Of a DNA stretch of 64,000 bases, positions 32,308 to 42,502 are shown piece by piece. The first letter of the stretch is position 1. Each line of letters begins with the position of its first letter. Source of the stretch: Pestalotiopsis fici W106-1 (Eukaryota > Ascomycota > Sordariomycetes > Amphisphaeriales > Sporocadaceae). Below the pieces are notes generated by a model. That model saw only the letters and a program-made list of their open reading frames with translations. It ran no database searches and was not told the DNA's origin. The stretch covers positions 1,787,490-1,851,489 of the forward strand of contig NW_006917100.1 of the NCBI RefSeq assembly GCF_000516985.1. Reading direction: 5' to 3'. The position numbers were made by a program, and so were the translations under genes.

Positions 32308-33623
32308 ACTGGGCGTTGCTGGCTCTGGACCAGAAAAGGTTCAGTAGTCGTGTGGATGTGTAGATTGAAGTGGAAGACCAAGACCAAGACCGGCCATGAA
32401 GTAAACCACCTACCCCGTTTTGATTTTCTTGACCAGAGCTAAGTTTTCCCTTTCCTTTTCCCCCTTTTTTCTTTTCTTTCTGCTGTGTTCTTTTTACTGA
32501 CGTGTCCATTTAGTTTCAGTCTGTTCCGTTTCCGTCTGTCCTTCGTGTTGTTCTTGACCAGAGCTAAGTTCCCCTTTCCCCTTCTTCTTTTTTCATGTGT
32601 TTTTGTCACTAACGTCTGTCAATAGTTTTTTTCTCAGTTTCCTTTCAGTCCTCCTTCGTCAAGAACACCGCAGCTGCCCCGGTCAATGCAACACCACTCT
32701 CTTCGTCAAGAACACCGCAGCTGCCCCGGTCAATGCATCATCACTCTCTTCGACAAGAACACCGCAGCTGCCCCGGTCAATGCAACACAGTCCCTGGTGG
32801 TTGGGCACATGGTCGGTCTTGGTCTTTTCACTCGGTCTTCTCAGCGGTCATTGGTCACATCGGTCTATTCTGGTTTCGGCAACTCTTCTTCGGCAACTAT
32901 TCTTCAGCATGGTTTTTTCTCTTCTGGATTCTTCTGTTCACTTCGCGCCACTTCCCCGTTTTCTTTTCTTTCACTTCTCGGTCCGTCTATCTCACCTGTC
33001 GGTTCTTCTGGTCGCCTCTCGGTTTCTCCCCATTTGGTGTCGTCAGTCTCGGTGTAGTGGTTCTCTCTTGTCCCATCTCTGGTGGTTCTTCTGGTCAACT
33101 GTTTCTCCGGTCAAGGTCTCGTTAGCGAGAGGGTTGTTTGGGTAGGTCCCTTGTGGACTGTGCCGTGTTTGCCCGTGGTGCGGTGGTTTCCACCAAACCC
33201 CCTTTCAGCTCTGGCTCACAGCTTGTCTGTGGCAGCGCAGAAGGGATATCAGTGACTGTCACAATGCAAATACTTTCTCGAAATCCTGAATGTCTAGTGC
33301 AAAGTGTTGTACAGCAGCATGTTTTATAATTCGGACACGACATACACGAATAATTGGAATATAACAAGACATTTGAATTCCAGGACACCATTTATTCATC
33401 GCAGTCTGCCTCAAAATCTATTCTTCTCTTGATGGGTAAGTGTATATTGATCCAGCCCTTATCGCCCAACACCAACTCCAGCTTGAATAACAATTCCAAC
33501 CTCAAAAGCAAACTCCTCATCCAGAAAGCATGTATCAATGACTGCCAAGAGCAATGTAGTAATGAACAGGGCACTCCGGCAATTTTTTATCTTTGAGAGA
33601 AAGACCCTTCTTGATGCTTCTGG
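32308..33623. repeat. CT-rich intergenic region with tandem duplications
   Basis: Downstream of the DHHC gene. cttgaccagagctaagtt occurs at about 32429 and again at about 32552, each followed by C/T-rich sequence, so a decayed ~123-bp tandem duplication is likely. A separate, sharper 47-bp array follows at 32650-32790. No protein gene is supported; the long ORFs are open because the DNA is pyrimidine-rich. Confidence 0.6.
32650..32790. repeat. 47-bp tandem repeat, three copies
   Basis: The core aagaacaccgcagctgcccc starts at 32661, 32708 and 32755, an exact 47-bp period with only a few substitutions between copies (for example cgtcaag versus cgacaag). 47 is not a multiple of three, so the array shifts frame each copy and argues against a coding role. 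Confidence 0.9.
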
Positions 33624-34247
33624 TTATGTATGCCCCGTCATGGGGTCAATCCCATCACACATGCTTTTGTATGCAAGAGTTGCGTCGTGATTGCATCCTT
33701 GCGCCCTGCAATGAGCACACGCACCGCCAACGCAGAATTGCAGATGCTCAAGGAACCAGTTTGCCACCCACATGTGTTGGGAGTAGCAGAATTCGTGTGT
33801 TGTAAGATCACGAATATCCCCAATGGCGGGCCACGTTTTGGAATCGATGCCCTCTGAGTCGAAGCAGTCAATGTAACATTGTGGGAACCGCCTGTAAGGG
33901 ATTTTGCCTGGCCGTCCCTCCTCTAATGTTGCTGCCACCGCCATGTGCAGTCTGTTGGCATTGTGCTGCTCAAGGGAATTGTCTTCCTTGGTTTCAGCGG
34001 CCGCCTCCATGTGTAGATTTGTTATGTTCAGGAGGGGGATGGGTGCCGATATTCCGAAGAATTCAAATGCGGCGTCATCATTGTTGATGGCGGCGCTGGC
34101 AGTGGCGCTGGCAGTGATGATGCTGCTGCTGGTGTCTTCTGTGGTAGACAGGGCCGACTTGGTTTGATTTTTGTATGGTGCGACCGGTGCAGCTATTGCG
34201 ACGCTCGCGACAGCGAGGATTGACGTGAAGAACTTGATGACTTGCAT
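33624..34247 (-). CDS. small secreted cysteine-rich protein (8 Cys), effector-like
   Basis: A single exon of 207 aa. The N-terminus MQVIKFFTSILAVASVAIA is a clear secretion signal with likely cleavage before APVAP. An Ala/Ser/Thr-rich, acidic stretch follows, then from about residue 115 a compact Cys region: FPQC, YIDC, HEFC, LQFC, GGAC, AHC, QGC, SMC. Eight cysteines allow four disulfides. PxC-x3-C at its start recalls CFEM domains but the remaining spacing does not fit, so I do not assign CFEM. It has the profile of secreted fungal effector-type proteins of unknown function. The upstream DNA contains duplicated TATA-bearing segments, listed separately. Confidence 0.7.
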   Translation of the reverse strand: MQVIKFFTSILAVASVAIAAPVAPYKNQTKSALSTTEDTSSSIITASATASAAINNDDAAFEFFGISAPIPLLNITNLHMEAAAETKEDNSLEQHNANRLHMAVAATLEEGRPGKIPYRRFPQCYIDCFDSEGIDSKTWPAIGDIRDLTTHEFCYSQHMWVANWFLEHLQFCVGGACAHCRAQGCNHDATLAYKSMCDGIDPMTGHT

Positions 34248-35920
34248 TGTGACTGATCAGGTCTTCAGATCCGTCGTGATTTCAGCTGTGGCGGACAAGT
34301 TTCTTTTGTGGTACTTGTCGATGGAGGAATGCCAGGGGCAAACTCCGTTGGTTTTTTCGGTGGTGGTGAGATCAACTACCGCCGTTGGACGTGTAGTGAT
34401 GTATGTAGAGCTTTTGAGGCTTGTAGCCTGACGAGACACGTCGACTGACGATGTCGTGGTCACCGGCACTTCTGGAGAAGTTGCTGTTGTGACTGGGAAG
34501 TTTGAAGACAGTTGAATGTAGTAGACAACTGGATCTTGATGATCTTTAGTGATGAGTGGAGATTCCAATGCAGAGTTTATAGTGGCAAGTTGAATGTAGT
34601 AATCAACTGTGTCTTGATGTGAGATCTTCAGTGATGGGTGGATATGCCAATCAAGAATGTGTAGTGGAAAGTGTGATGAAGAAGAAAGGGATTTCCAAGC
34701 GGGACTGCAAAACAAGAGGGGGACCGAGGCCTACATATATACCTGAGAGGCAAAAGTCAAAATCACTTACTGATCTGGTGATTGTTTGTTTACTTGGTGG
34801 ACGAATCACTTCAGAATTTGTAGTGAAAAGTCTGATGAAAAGTCTGATGAAAAGTCTGATGAAGAAGACATGAATCTTCGAGGGGGGCTGTAGGAGGCCG
34901 GGGCAACGGGGCACATTTATATACCTGAGAGGTAAACTCAAAGGTCTTTTACTGATCCTGTTGTTGTTTTGGTTCGGTTGATTGAATTCTGAGCCTATAT
35001 GTGTCGGCGCCATGTTGAAGGTGTAAAGGCTCTGTCGCCAACTGCTGTTGAGTACGTGAGTTTTCATCATAGCCTTCAATACTTTCACCTTGAGAACACG
35101 CAAATTTCCCAACTCCTTTGATAGTGCTTGAGATTCTTGGGTCTCCTAGCGGGAGAAGCACTTCAATGGTAGATATGAAAGATTTTCTTCACTTCTGTAA
35201 GCACTAGCAGATTACTTTGGAGGAAACACGAGGGAGTCTTTGTATTGAAAGTCACTCATGTTGCGAAGTACTTGGATCAATATCGAATTAATCATTTAGA
35301 GGTTACTTGATTTGACAAGAAATCTCAAGCCTGGTGGCAAGAGATCAGATCACGAATAATCATCAACAGCGGTCTAATCAGTAAACCTTTTTCGCCGTCA
35401 CAGGGTTTCTTTCACCGAAATAGCAGAAGAGTTCGGTCTTAGCAATACCTGGATGGCCAGTGAGGTTATCCGAACTGCAATCAGCCACAGGTAGGTTGAA
35501 CCTTGCGCCGTCGCTGTGGAAACATGGACACGCTGAAAAAAGCTTTTTGTCATTTCCTGGCCTGGCTCTTTCTAGAGACTGGACTTTTTCAATTTCCCGA
35601 TTTGGGTTGTCTATAATCAATGGAGCGACCATAGACGAGCTACAATTTTGCTGGCCACTGGCGCATATAAGTATTTATGCACGATTTATGCACTAGGACG
35701 GTATTTTATCCACGTAGGCTAGGCGGCGTGGGGCATTGACCAGACCCACTAGAATTTTCATATCGTTTCTGCAATCTTGCTCGCGATTTCAAGGCGATCA
35801 TCTAAAACATACCTGTCACCTCACAAGAGAATAAAGAAGAAGAAAAGGTTCTGAAATGCAGCCAAGGTGAAGATTACGTCAGCCTATAAAGCCTGGCTCG
35901 ACTCACAAGAAATCTTCAAC
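34248..35920. promoter_or_regulatory. duplicated upstream region of the secreted-protein gene
   Basis: A 78-bp segment starting gttgaatgtagta (34511) is repeated, diverged, at 34589. A longer module carrying a minus-strand TATA (tatata 34736-34741; tatataaa 34916-34923) next to tacctgagagg also occurs twice. A perfect 12-bp repeat aaaagtctgatg is present three times at 34826-34861. The right end holds the promoter of the REX4 gene, with attacgtcagc at about 35873-35883 and a TATA-like cctataaag at about 35883. A minus-strand ORF at 35378-35632 is noted under rejected items. Confidence 0.6.
34826..34861. repeat. 12-bp tandem repeat x3
   Basis: Three exact copies of aaaagtctgatg lie between the two TATA-bearing modules upstream of the secreted-protein gene. 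The array is perfect, so it is recent or conserved. Confidence 0.95.
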
Positions 35921-36913
35921 ATGGCGGCGGGACTCTCATCAAACTGGAAAAAGCTGCAAGCGACTTTGAAGACAGAGTCTTCTTCCACGCCCGCCAAGGA
36001 CAAGGCGCCCGCCAAAAGAAAGGCTGGCGGATCTCTGACGGCCCAGCCCAAGCGGCAAAGATTGGAACAGACACAAAAGACAGACCGTCCAGTCGCAAAA
36101 CCAACGCCCAAGGGCACCAAGTCGTCGGGGGCCGCCATGGGCGTTGCGCAATCCTCGGCCGTCGCAAAGGGCTCATCGTCAACCGTGAATCCCTCACTTG
36201 CACTCTGGGCCGAGGACAACGATATATCAGCCGAAGCGCTGGCAGAGGCGTATGGTTTGGGAATCAAGCGGAATGCCCTCGTCGTCTCTGAGCAGCCCCG
36301 CGTCAATGAGGGATTGGCCCCCGGCATCGAGATTGGCAAATACGTTGCAATGGACTGCGAAATGGTGGGCGTAGGGCCCGACGGTCACGACTCTGTTCTT
36401 GCACGCGTCAGCTTGGTCGATTTCCACGGGCGCCAAGTCTACGACTCCTTTGTCCGCCCGAGGGAGCGCGTCACGGATTGGCGGACAAAGATTACGGGCA
36501 TCACACCAAAACACATGGCCACGGCCCGCGAGTTCGACGCAGTCCAGCAAGAGGTGGCCGATCTCATCCAGGGCCGCATACTAGTCGGTCACGACATACG
36601 ACACGACCTGGCAGTCCTCATGCTCACACATCCAACAACGCATATTCGGGATACGGCTCGATTTGCCGGTTTCAGACAGTACGGGCACGGGCCGAAGCCG
36701 GCTCTGCGGACGCTGGCCAAGGAGCTACTCGACATGGAGATTCAGACAGGTCACCACTCTAGTATTGAAGATGCCAAGGTGGCCATGCTGCTCTTTAGGA
36801 AAAAGAAGTCAGAGTTTGACATGGAGCATGCAAACAAGTTTGAAAGGACGGAAAAGGCAGCGGGAAAGGGAGGAAACAAATCAAAGACTGGCAAGAAAAA
36901 GTCACGGCGTTGA
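35921..36913 (+). CDS. REX4: RNA exonuclease 4 (DEDDh 3'-5' exonuclease)
   Basis: Single exon, 330 aa. Rex4 acts in the nucleolus in pre-rRNA processing (ITS1 in yeast). The N-terminal ~130 residues are Lys/Ser/Pro-rich with basic clusters such as PKRQRLE, fitting nuclear import. The exonuclease domain shows Exo I (AMDCEMVGVG, catalytic Asp and Glu), Exo II (GHDIRHDLAVL) and Exo III (HHSSIEDAKVAM, catalytic His and Asp), the complete DEDDh set, plus the typical KITGITPKHM. The C-terminus is a basic tail (KSKTGKKKSRR). Start chosen at ATG 35921 (caacATGG); the reading frame upstream has no better candidate. Length matches the family. Confidence 0.93.
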   Translation: MAAGLSSNWKKLQATLKTESSSTPAKDKAPAKRKAGGSLTAQPKRQRLEQTQKTDRPVAKPTPKGTKSSGAAMGVAQSSAVAKGSSSTVNPSLALWAEDNDISAEALAEAYGLGIKRNALVVSEQPRVNEGLAPGIEIGKYVAMDCEMVGVGPDGHDSVLARVSLVDFHGRQVYDSFVRPRERVTDWRTKITGITPKHMATAREFDAVQQEVADLIQGRILVGHDIRHDLAVLMLTHPTTHIRDTARFAGFRQYGHGPKPALRTLAKELLDMEIQTGHHSSIEDAKVAMLLFRKKKSEFDMEHANKFERTEKAAGKGGNKSKTGKKKSRR

Positions 36914-37948
36914 ACATGATACCCATAAGCAACAGCAACAATCACACAGTATGAAGCCAAGTTTCCAAAATTGAGTCAAGTGCGGGGGGTGAGATCCCGA
37001 TGAGATCTAGACGATCATTGTGCCCACTGGACTGGGGGTGCTCGGCCTGGTGTTCAGGCACAGTCGCCGCCACATGGACAGGCCAATGCGCAAAGAAGGT
37101 TTTGGCCATCTGGCGCGACGCAGTTGCATCTCTAATGAACCCACTCATGAGCCGACAAACCTTTGCAAGCCCTTGCCTGTTGCGATATGCTTTGGTGATC
37201 GGCAAAACAGTCTGGTCTTGTTCCTGAAATTTACGAGTCAGACGTGTGCGGCTGAAAAGCGGAAACGATTTGGTCTTTACAGTAGTCGGCTCCAATACGG
37301 CAATAACGTTTCCATTTCTAGTAAGCAGATTTTGCTAGACAACCTCTACTATCAACGGGCCTCGGCAGCTCCTCGCTTTGGCGTCAGGACTAGCTGCCTG
37401 CCATCCAAACATTTTCCGCACTCTGGAAATAGGCCAGGCAGAATCTGTAGCACTGTTCCAAGCCTGGGAGAGATTGTCCAAGATCGGGCTGCTGCTGTAC
37501 TCCGTACCCATTGCATTGAGCGCGGCATGAGCGCCGCATGGACTTCAGAAAAAAACTCCACCATAAAATGGGTCTCTGTGAGACGGACTTGTACACGGAT
37601 CGCTTCTGATTGGGCTTTGGTCTATACTATCGTGTTAGCGAGCTGTCATTGACGGCACTGAACGCCCTAGGTAGAGAGGAATAGGACTTAGTCCTTGGGT
37701 TCCTGTCAATGGAAAAGTACTACTGGAACCAATAGGGTTGCTCCCTGCAAAGAGCGTACCACTCTTCAGGGTCTTGTACTAAAGCTCTCCGATCATCAAC
37801 ACTTTGGGATAAGTAGGTCAGCCATTGCCGTGACCCTCTCTGAAGAGCGTGGGCACACTCGACATTTCTTTTCTCGACACTCTTCAGCAATCTTGTGAAA
37901 CAACTCTCGCCATGGAGGCTCCTCATGGTTGAGGAATAGCAGTCCAGT
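36914..37948. other. intergenic region
   Basis: About 1 kb between two plus-strand genes. A 210-codon open frame at 37020-37652 lacks domain character or a credible start and is not called. No repeat or RNA gene is seen. Confidence 0.55.
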
Positions 37949-39708
37949 ATGGAAGGCAAAAGCGCGGCGGTCCTGGCCATCATTATCATCTTTTTCGTTC
38001 TGACCTATGTGACGGTGGGCTTGCGGACCTTTACCCGACTCTCTGTTAAGTAAGCAAGACTCAGAACTCTCATGGGAAGCCGGGACTTCCGGGATGCTTC
38101 CCCTATACCGATGATGGCTGATCACGTCTGTTACAGCAAAGCGTTCGGATCCGACGATGTCATGGTCATTGTGCTTTTGGTGAGTTTGCATATTTCTTTC
38201 CTTCTATTCCTTTTGTCCTCGCCCCGGTAATTACTTGGCGTCTAACTTGATACAGGTTGTATTCACAGTTTATCTTGCAGCCCAAATTCAAGGATGGAGA
38301 CATGGCCTAGGTCAGCATGAAAGCCAACTGTCGCCAGAAAATAGAAGTGCAGCTCTGATGGTGAGCCACTCAAATACCCATCAGATCTTTGTTCGTTATA
38401 GCTGACGACAAATAGTGGTGGTGGATATGTTTCCTCCTCTACATTGTCTGCGTCTGTCTGTTCAAGATAGCAGTTGGACTGTTCCTCATGCGGGTGGCTG
38501 TCGTGACGCTTCATATATGGATTCTGCGCATCATAATGTTCGGAGTCTGCACCTGCGGGACGGGTTACTTTTTCATGGCCATATTCCAATGCCATCCGCC
38601 GTCTACTTGGTGGACAGACTCGCCGCGCGCTCCAGACAAATGCTGGGAAGATAGGATCGTCCTGGGCATGGACCTGGCCGCTTCCATCATCAACTGCGGG
38701 GGCGACTGGGTGCTCGGTGTCCTGCCGATTTTCATGGTCAAGTCCCTTAATATGCGACGGCGCACCAAGATTCTCGTCGCCTGCCTCCTCAGCTTTGCTG
38801 CTGTCGGAAGTACCGCTACGTTTGTCCGCATCTTTTTCCTGCCGAAACTACTCGACGGGGAAGACTTTTTGTGTAAGTTGGCCCATTCTCTGTGATTCCC
38901 CATTAAGCAGTAGCTGACTTGAAAATGTAGATTCATCTGCCGAAGTGGCATACCTCAGTACCGTAGAATCCGGTATCGGCATCACTGCAGTGTCAATAGG
39001 GACGCTCAAGCCCCTGGTCGAGCAGCTACAGAGCAGAATGGGAACATCATCGGCGCGGACGGAATCGCATGTCGCGTCTTGGTCCAGACGCAATCGATCC
39101 AACGGTCAGCGAAGAAGCTACATTAGAGCCAATGGTAACGATCAGCCTGCGACACCACGTTCGGGATTGGGTAGCATATTTCACCTGTCCACCAAATCAT
39201 CGGGGCCATCCATGTCGAACACCATGTCGAATCAAACGGTACCAGAGATTCGTGTTGACTCGGACGAGGAGCAGGCTGTCCACCCGACAAGTAACATGGA
39301 GTTGTCTCAGTTGTCAGCGAATTCAATACACGTGAGAAATTCGGTACTGCTTGAGGTATCCCCACCGGCTCCAGCGGCCGTATCACATCGAGTCTTTGTA
39401 AGTTGGGACATGAACGTGTACATTCTCTTGATTCTAACTCGTCGTAGATGGACGATTCTGCATATGCCGATGAAACAAGTCCTAGGCTACCACGATTCGC
39501 GCCGCTGCCTTCATTATTGTCGATTTTCAGCTCGAACAAGAGGAGATCCATGTTTTCCACCAACCGATCTAGAAGTATGATCTCGCAAGTGACGAACGCA
39601 TCTCGCAATCAGTCGTCAGATGAACTTCAGTCTTCAGGACATCAGCTATCGAATGCGCATGATACTGGAGAGACTGGCAGCCATCTTAGTTCTATTGAGA
39701 CAAAATAG
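37949..39708 (+). CDS. fungal rhodopsin-like (SAT4/PTH11-type) integral membrane protein
   Basis: Six exons give 477 aa: 37949-38049, 38137-38179, 38256-38360, 38416-38872, 38931-39397 and 39448-39708. The first ~290 residues form about seven hydrophobic segments (AVLAIIIIFFVLTYVTVGL; DDVMVIVLLVVFTVYLAAQI; and so on). Family-typical signs are RTFTRLSVNKAFGSDD after TM1, WRHGLGQH after TM2, CHPPSTWW, and the loop with CWEDR before TM5. This fold group (fungal rhodopsin domain) includes plasma-membrane sensors such as Pth11, though most members are uncharacterised. A Ser/Arg-rich tail of about 185 residues is presumably cytosolic and phosphorylatable. A nearby ATG at 37911 opens only a 6-codon uORF-like frame and was not used. 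Confidence 0.85.
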
Positions 39709-41218
39709 GAGTCAATATGAGCACATGAATTTTGGACAGATTGATCCCACTTTGCTTTTCCTCTATTGTTGATATCGGTGAAGGATATATTCGAGGATCG
39801 TCTGGAGATGTGTGACTGTCTCTGATTGACACAGTAACAGAAGTCGTGGGCAAAACTGTGTTGTTTGAAGATGGCCATATTTCCACTGCATGCGAAGTCT
39901 CCGATTTGTGTCCGTACCCACAGAACCTCATATCCTTGATTGGACAAATCAATCTGTCGAATCTTGGAGACCCTACTGCCCAATCCATCGAGGCCGACTC
40001 TGAGTATTGTTGGTCGAATGAAGCCCGCCCGCCCCCAAGTTTACCCCTGAGGTGAAATATTGCACTGCAATTTTAATCCCGACAAAGGCCTCAGTCAGGC
40101 AATCAAGGATGCGGCTGGCTTATAGCTCGTGCTCTGTCTTCCGTGCTGCTACCTTAGCCAATCATAGATGATAGTCCGGCCTCAGTCCCTTTCACTGCAA
40201 TTTTAGTCCCTACAGAGGAGACATATCGCAGTCAGCGTCGACAACTGGAAAGTATTTGTTCTGGCAGCCATACATTGAGTCTCGACGGGAACGATGACGA
40301 TAAAATTTATGATGCACTGCACAAAAGAACACACATGGACAGCATAGTATGGTTGTAGAACCACTTGGACCGTCAGTAGCCCTGATATTTCAATTGTTTA
40401 CGATCGAAACCCAATCCTAGAAATAAGTGCTCACATTATATATTTGCCTGTTGTATCATGCACCCGAGGTAACTTGACCACCAAATTCGAGCTCCCACCG
40501 TTACATCGTGTTCGCAAATGCCGGAGTAAGAAAGAAAACACTGATCTACTTGCTTTCCAAAGCCGAAGAATCAAGGATTGTATTGGAGGGGCCGTCATTT
40601 TGTCATTTCCCAATTCAAGCTCATCATTATTCCTAAGTATTGCCTTTTCATTCACCTTTGACCGAGAGAATGGACAGTAATTTCTGGTTGAAGCTACAAG
40701 GTTAGCTTGCTAAGCTCTCCTTGTCTGTCTCACAGGGCTGATTGAGCAACGCAAGATTACGTCAAGGTTGCGACGGAGCTCACACGCCAAGCCGTACCTT
40801 CTGGCTATGTTGAGGAGAGGAACATGTGGTGCAACCTGACAAAACAGACAACCGTTGCAAAAGCCCCATTCTTTTTTCTCCAAATTTAAGCATTTCCCTT
40901 GAGTGATTGACTTGCGACTGACGTTTGCAGAAATGACGATCCCGGACGGGCCCCCTCAGAAGAAACGGAGGTGCGAAACCATATGTAGAAGTATGAAAGC
41001 TTCCCCGCCGAAGCAGTAATCGCCACCCATGGAGCTATGTGAGACAAGAGTGAGCACACACTCAACGGTATATGGTTTTCCTTTTGAGCTCAAAACATTA
41101 TTCCATGGAATAGCTTGCAACTCTCTATTTCTCTCTCTATTTCAACTACATGATCTTGCCCTAAAGCATCAAGAGATCCAAGAACAAAACAGCCAGTCCA
41201 TCAGAAGACACAACAATC
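39709..41218. other. intergenic region
   Basis: No gene supported over 1.5 kb. The phrase of about 13 bp around ttcactgcaattttagtccc / ttgcactgcaattttaatcc recurs at about 40062 and 40191, a short dispersed repeat. The promoter of the downstream Ser-rich gene lies at the right end. Confidence 0.5.
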
Positions 41219-41683
41219 ATGACTTCCAACAATAACAACGAGGGCAACTCAACCTCGACAAACTTCTTCAACACCCTAAAAGACACCTTTGCCCCCCACG
41301 ACCAACGCCAACGCCGCCTCTCACAATCCGACCACAAACCCACCTCTTCCTCCTCCTCCCAGATGCACCAGCAGCACGAGCCGCTCCGCCGCGTCTCCAG
41401 CACGGGCTCCTCGGCGTCGTCCACCACATCGTCCTCGACCACGACGGACCCCGCGCTGCACCCGCACCGCGACGCCTCGGGCGCCGGCAGTCAGTTCCTC
41501 GAGGACCTGACGCCCGGCCGCCAGGGACGTCGCCGCAGTAGCATCCTCGAGGCCCTGGGCGGTCGACTCGGGGGTAGCGGCGACGAGAAACGCCGGAGCA
41601 GTGCCGGCGCTGGGGCCGCCGCAGGTCAGAGCAGCGGCACCGACACGCCGAGCCGGGGCGCCAAGTACTTCAAGTATGTATAA
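41219..41683 (+). CDS. small Ser-rich protein with repeated RRxS motifs
   Basis: Single exon, 154 aa; not recognised as a named family. The protein is low complexity (Ser, Thr, Gly, Arg, His, Asn) with no membrane segment or signal peptide. Its distinctive trait is four basophilic-kinase sites: RRLS (about 33), RRVS (about 58), RRSS (about 106) and RRSS (about 126), the consensus favoured by protein kinase A. The ends look more constrained: TNFFNTLKDTFAPHD near the N-terminus and RGAKYFKYV at the C-terminus. GC content jumps within the coding part relative to flanks, which favours a real gene. Start is preceded by aatc, acceptable context. Confidence 0.65.
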   Translation: MTSNNNNEGNSTSTNFFNTLKDTFAPHDQRQRRLSQSDHKPTSSSSSQMHQQHEPLRRVSSTGSSASSTTSSSTTTDPALHPHRDASGAGSQFLEDLTPGRQGRRRSSILEALGGRLGGSGDEKRRSSAGAGAAAGQSSGTDTPSRGAKYFKYV

Positions 41684-42502
41684 GGCGGGGAGCTCGGCGT
41701 GCCCCCAGATTCGTTATAATGCCGATATGTTACATTGAGCTGTGTTTTTTGGTAGTAAGTGTACTGATTCGTTCATCTGCCTAGTACTTGACCAGGAACA
41801 TGGCGCAACTGACTAGGCAGTGAGTGGAAAAAGTCAAGAAACATGTTGGTGGTTCGATCAGTACTATGTAGCTGCACCAACTCGAAGATTCATTCGTTAA
41901 ACCATGAGCAGGTAATGCACTGCTCGTTTGGGAAGGGCATTCATTGATGGCGTTGGTAATTGCTTCATGCCCTCTGCTTGGCATTGTATCATAGGCAAAA
42001 CAAAAGAAGTATTCGGATAACATAATCAGTAAAATCGTCGATCAATCGCAGGTAGCTTCAGCTACCTTTTCAATTATCTTTGATCCCAGCCCGTAGGCTG
42101 AGTGTTCTAGAGTGGGGATGATCTATCGCGCGCACGCCATCTAAAAGCTGCACATGTCTTTTTCCAAATGAACTCCAGAACCGACTGATCATGCCAGATC
42201 AAGAAGGACCGTTTTGTACACGGATTACCACCGATGAACGCCTTGCCGTCTGTTAAAGAACAGAGTTTGCCACCTTTGATCATCCGGCATCAGAGGTGGT
42301 CTTTTGAAAGCATTCCCCAAACCCAGTAGAAGACATCATGTCCTCCGATCCTCTGAACTCAACCAATGCCCCGGCTGCCCTGATATTTTTCCCTTCCTTC
42401 AATACATCTCATCAAAAAGCACGGGGTATCGCTAGAAGTCAAAGCACTGGAGGACAAAAGAAATATGCACAAAAGAAAAGTTTGCATCGCCGCGTAGTGT
42501 TC
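41684..42502. other. intergenic region between convergent genes
   Basis: Contains a compact hairpin at 42050-42067 (aggtagc-ttca-gctacct, perfect 7-bp stem) followed by tttt. It lies between two converging genes and might mark 3' ends, but fungal termination does not need such hairpins. Nothing else is seen. Confidence 0.5.

Noticed and set aside
32597..33145. 182-codon open frame downstream of the DHHC gene
   Set aside because: Openness comes from pyrimidine-rich DNA and the 47-bp repeat; its Ser/Phe/Leu composition has no domain pattern, and three frames are open together.
33624..34247. CFEM domain in the secreted protein
   Set aside because: Eight cysteines and an initial PxC-x3-C fit, but the CxC and Asp-bearing central spacing typical of CFEM are missing.
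34257..34715. 152-codon minus-strand frame upstream of the secreted protein gene
   Set aside because: It lies over the duplicated promoter segments; its repeated YYIQL phrases reflect the DNA duplication, not a protein domain.
35378..35632. 84-codon minus-strand frame with CPCF and DCSSDNLTGHPG
   Set aside because: Slightly protein-like and near the secreted-protein gene, so possibly a relic exon, but no signal peptide, partner exon or family could be supported.
37020..37652. 210-codon plus-strand open frame
   Set aside because: No recognisable motif, biased composition or good start, and the opposite strand is also open; likely chance.
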